This document shows, one piece after another, positions 6,060-7,606 of a stretch of DNA of 7,606 nucleotides; positions within the stretch are counted from its first letter, which is position 1, and every line of letters begins with the position of its first letter. The position numbers and the translations under genes are program-made. The notes under the pieces are model-generated. The model had not been told where the DNA came from and did no database searches. It saw only the letters and a program-made list of their open reading frames with translations. Origin of the DNA: Melioribacteraceae bacterium (GTDB lineage Bacteria > Bacteroidota > Ignavibacteria > Ignavibacteriales > Melioribacteraceae); NCBI GenBank assembly GCA_026987055.1, contig JALSNL010000412.1, forward strand, positions 1-7,606. The letters run 5' to 3'.

Positions 6060-7606
6060 ATGAGAAAATTAAAAACAACTATTCTCATTTTAACAACCCT
6101 ACTGATGTCTGCCCAGCTATTTGCACAGACAGACGTATTTGTAAGACAAGCAGTAATTGCTGCACCCGAAATAGAAAACGGAGGATTTGGCCACATAGTT
6201 GCAGGGGTTGATCTTGACGGCGACGGTAAAAAAGAAATTTATGCCGTAAATGACGACTGGTATGATTCGGATGGACACGAAATGATTCCAACAATATACA
6301 AGTATGAATTTAATGGTCTTACTTGGGATTCCGTATGGAGTGCAGAATTAGACATTGATGCACAAAATACATGGCCAACATTACACGTTGGTGATTGGGA
6401 TAAAGATGGTAAGCAAGAAATAATTTGGACACCTATAAATAATTTCTCAAACACCGAAACTAATCCTGCCCGTGTTGTTGTATTTGAAGCTGCCGGTGAC
6501 GGAACTGACGCAATGGGAGTTTTAGATGGTGGCAAATATCGTCCGAATGCTGAATGGACCATTGTTTCCGAAACAAGCTCCAAACAAGAAATGCGTCCAT
6601 TCGCTTCCGACTTTGTTGATGTTGACGGAGACGGAACAGACGAATATATTTTTACCGATAGAAAAGGTTATCTAAACTTCGGTGTTGTTTCCGTTGATGA
6701 TATTCCTGATAATGGTGATGGCTCGGAACATTGGACACTTGAAGTTAGCGGATTGGATACTTTGAACGTTGAAGGACCCGACACAATGGCTACATTTATG
6801 GGTGCAGGTTCTTACAAAGATTTAGCTGTTATTGGCAATGAAATTTTTATTTTTGATACAAACGGAGATATAGTTCGGGTTAAATACGATAACAATAAAT
6901 GGAATTATCTACCTGTTCAAAGAGGTAAATTACCTAAATGGCAGGTAATGAGAACCGCTCAAGCATTTGACCTAAATGGAGATTCCAAAAAGGAAATTTT
7001 AATTGCCAATTATTATTGGTCAGGTGATCAAGGACAAGTTTTCTTAGTTCAAGAAGATGCAGATTCTGTTGTAGTTACACAAATTGCCGATCTTAAATCA
7101 ATAGGTCAAAAAAGATTTACAGGTGGAGCTCATGGTGATATTGATAACGATGGTAATATGGACATTATTTTTGGAACAAGAGGCAACGGTGCTCTTGTAA
7201 GATTAGAATATAATGGCGGAGATATTACTCAATCTTCAAGCTATGATAACTCGGTAATTGATAGTGAAATTTTAGAAAAAACTGCACAAATTGATTTAGT
7301 TAGAATAGCAAACATGGATGACGACGACAATTTGGAAATTGTTTATACCGGTATTCCCAGAGGTCTTGGTGCTACAGACAAAAAGAATCCGATTGTTATA
7401 TTAGATTATATGCAAATTCCGCAAACAGTTACTCCTATTGCTGATGTTAGAGTTGATGCCGATTCAAACTTTGCACCGGATAACGACGGTCAATCATTTT
7501 CCGTTATGGGAGTTGTTTCTTCTATAAACTTCACAGCAACTTCTAACAGATTCAGCTACTATGTTCAAGATGCTACCGGTGGAATTAACATTACCAAAGG
7601 TGGTGA
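6060..7606 (+). CDS. Secreted FG-GAP/VCBS-type repeat protein with an OB-fold-like domain, 3' end missing
   Basis: An open frame of 515 codons that runs off the right edge. Residues 1-22 are a signal peptide (MRKLK, hydrophobic core, QLFA|Q). Six calcium-loop repeats follow, each with an Asp-rich loop and a hydrophobic strand: DLDGDGKKEI (51-60), DWDKDGKQEI (112-121), DVDGDGTDEYIF (187-198), DLNGDSKKEI (304-313), DIDNDGNMDIIFG (360-372) and the degenerate MDDDDNLEIVYTG (419-431). This is the pattern of FG-GAP/VCBS repeats that build integrin-like beta-propellers. From about 470, FSVMGVVSSINF and RFSYYVQDATGGINI resemble the OB-fold-like domains of secreted Bacteroidota proteins. A T9SS sorting domain is expected beyond the edge but is not seen. 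It lies 41 bases after the preceding T9SS cargo gene on the same strand with no promoter evident between them. It probably acts outside the cell or on its surface; no enzyme motif is seen, and the ligand is unknown. Confidence 0.85.
   Translation, partial: MRKLKTTILILTTLLMSAQLFAQTDVFVRQAVIAAPEIENGGFGHIVAGVDLDGDGKKEIYAVNDDWYDSDGHEMIPTIYKYEFNGLTWDSVWSAELDIDAQNTWPTLHVGDWDKDGKQEIIWTPINNFSNTETNPARVVVFEAAGDGTDAMGVLDGGKYRPNAEWTIVSETSSKQEMRPFASDFVDVDGDGTDEYIFTDRKGYLNFGVVSVDDIPDNGDGSEHWTLEVSGLDTLNVEGPDTMATFMGAGSYKDLAVIGNEIFIFDTNGDIVRVKYDNNKWNYLPVQRGKLPKWQVMRTAQAFDLNGDSKKEILIANYYWSGDQGQVFLVQEDADSVVVTQIADLKSIGQKRFTGGAHGDIDNDGNMDIIFGTRGNGALVRLEYNGGDITQSSSYDNSVIDSEILEKTAQIDLVRIANMDDDDNLEIVYTGIPRGLGATDKKNPIVILDYMQIPQTVTPIADVRVDADSNFAPDNDGQSFSVMGVVSSINFTATSNRFSYYVQDATGGINITKGG

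Noticed and set aside
6085..6583. Two minus-strand open frames opposite the FG-GAP repeat gene.
   Set aside because: The plus frame is open from 6060 to the edge with a strong Shine-Dalgarno site, a signal peptide and regular calcium-loop repeats. The minus frames have no recognisable content and overlap each other.

Overview
The window is AT-rich DNA that looks like the chromosome of a member of the Ignavibacteria (Bacteroidota/Chlorobi group). The best evidence is the C-terminal sorting domain of the secreted protein ending at 6018. It has the NFPNPFNPSTT motif, the KIYDILGNEVATLVN block, the SSGTYFYTL block and a final KKMVLLK, which is the form of type IX secretion (T9SS) signal common in that class. 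Codon use is AT-biased. Shine-Dalgarno sites range from strong (GGAGG) to absent, and TTG starts appear to be used. The assignment rests on remembered family features, not on a search.

Right edge to left on the minus strand (4097 down to 1): a small exported protein with a fibronectin-III-like domain (3696-4097); a Maf-type nucleoside triphosphate pyrophosphatase (3078-3656); an eight-or-so-helix UPF0104/YbhN-type membrane protein (2108-3070); then a separate unit with its own sigma-70-like promoter (2060-2088), made of a YtxH-domain protein, a DUF948 protein and the first 394 codons of an elongation factor G-like GTPase that runs off the left edge. Housekeeping and envelope functions are mixed here, as is usual for such clusters.

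A divergent intergenic region of 436 bases (4098-4533) separates this block from two plus-strand genes for secreted proteins. The first (4534-6018) is a beta-propeller-like protein with a T9SS sorting domain. The second (6060 to the right edge, open) has a signal peptide, six calcium-loop (FG-GAP/VCBS-type) repeats and the start of an OB-fold-like domain. They lie 41 bases apart and are probably co-transcribed.

I found no defence system, mobile gene, CRISPR array, rRNA or tRNA. The most interesting items are a degenerate copy of a dispersed palindromic repeat inserted in frame in the T9SS sorting domain, the YtxH/DUF948/EF-G-like operon behind a good promoter, and a possibly leaderless gene for the small fibronectin-III-like exported protein. 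I see no convincing evidence for a wholly new system.
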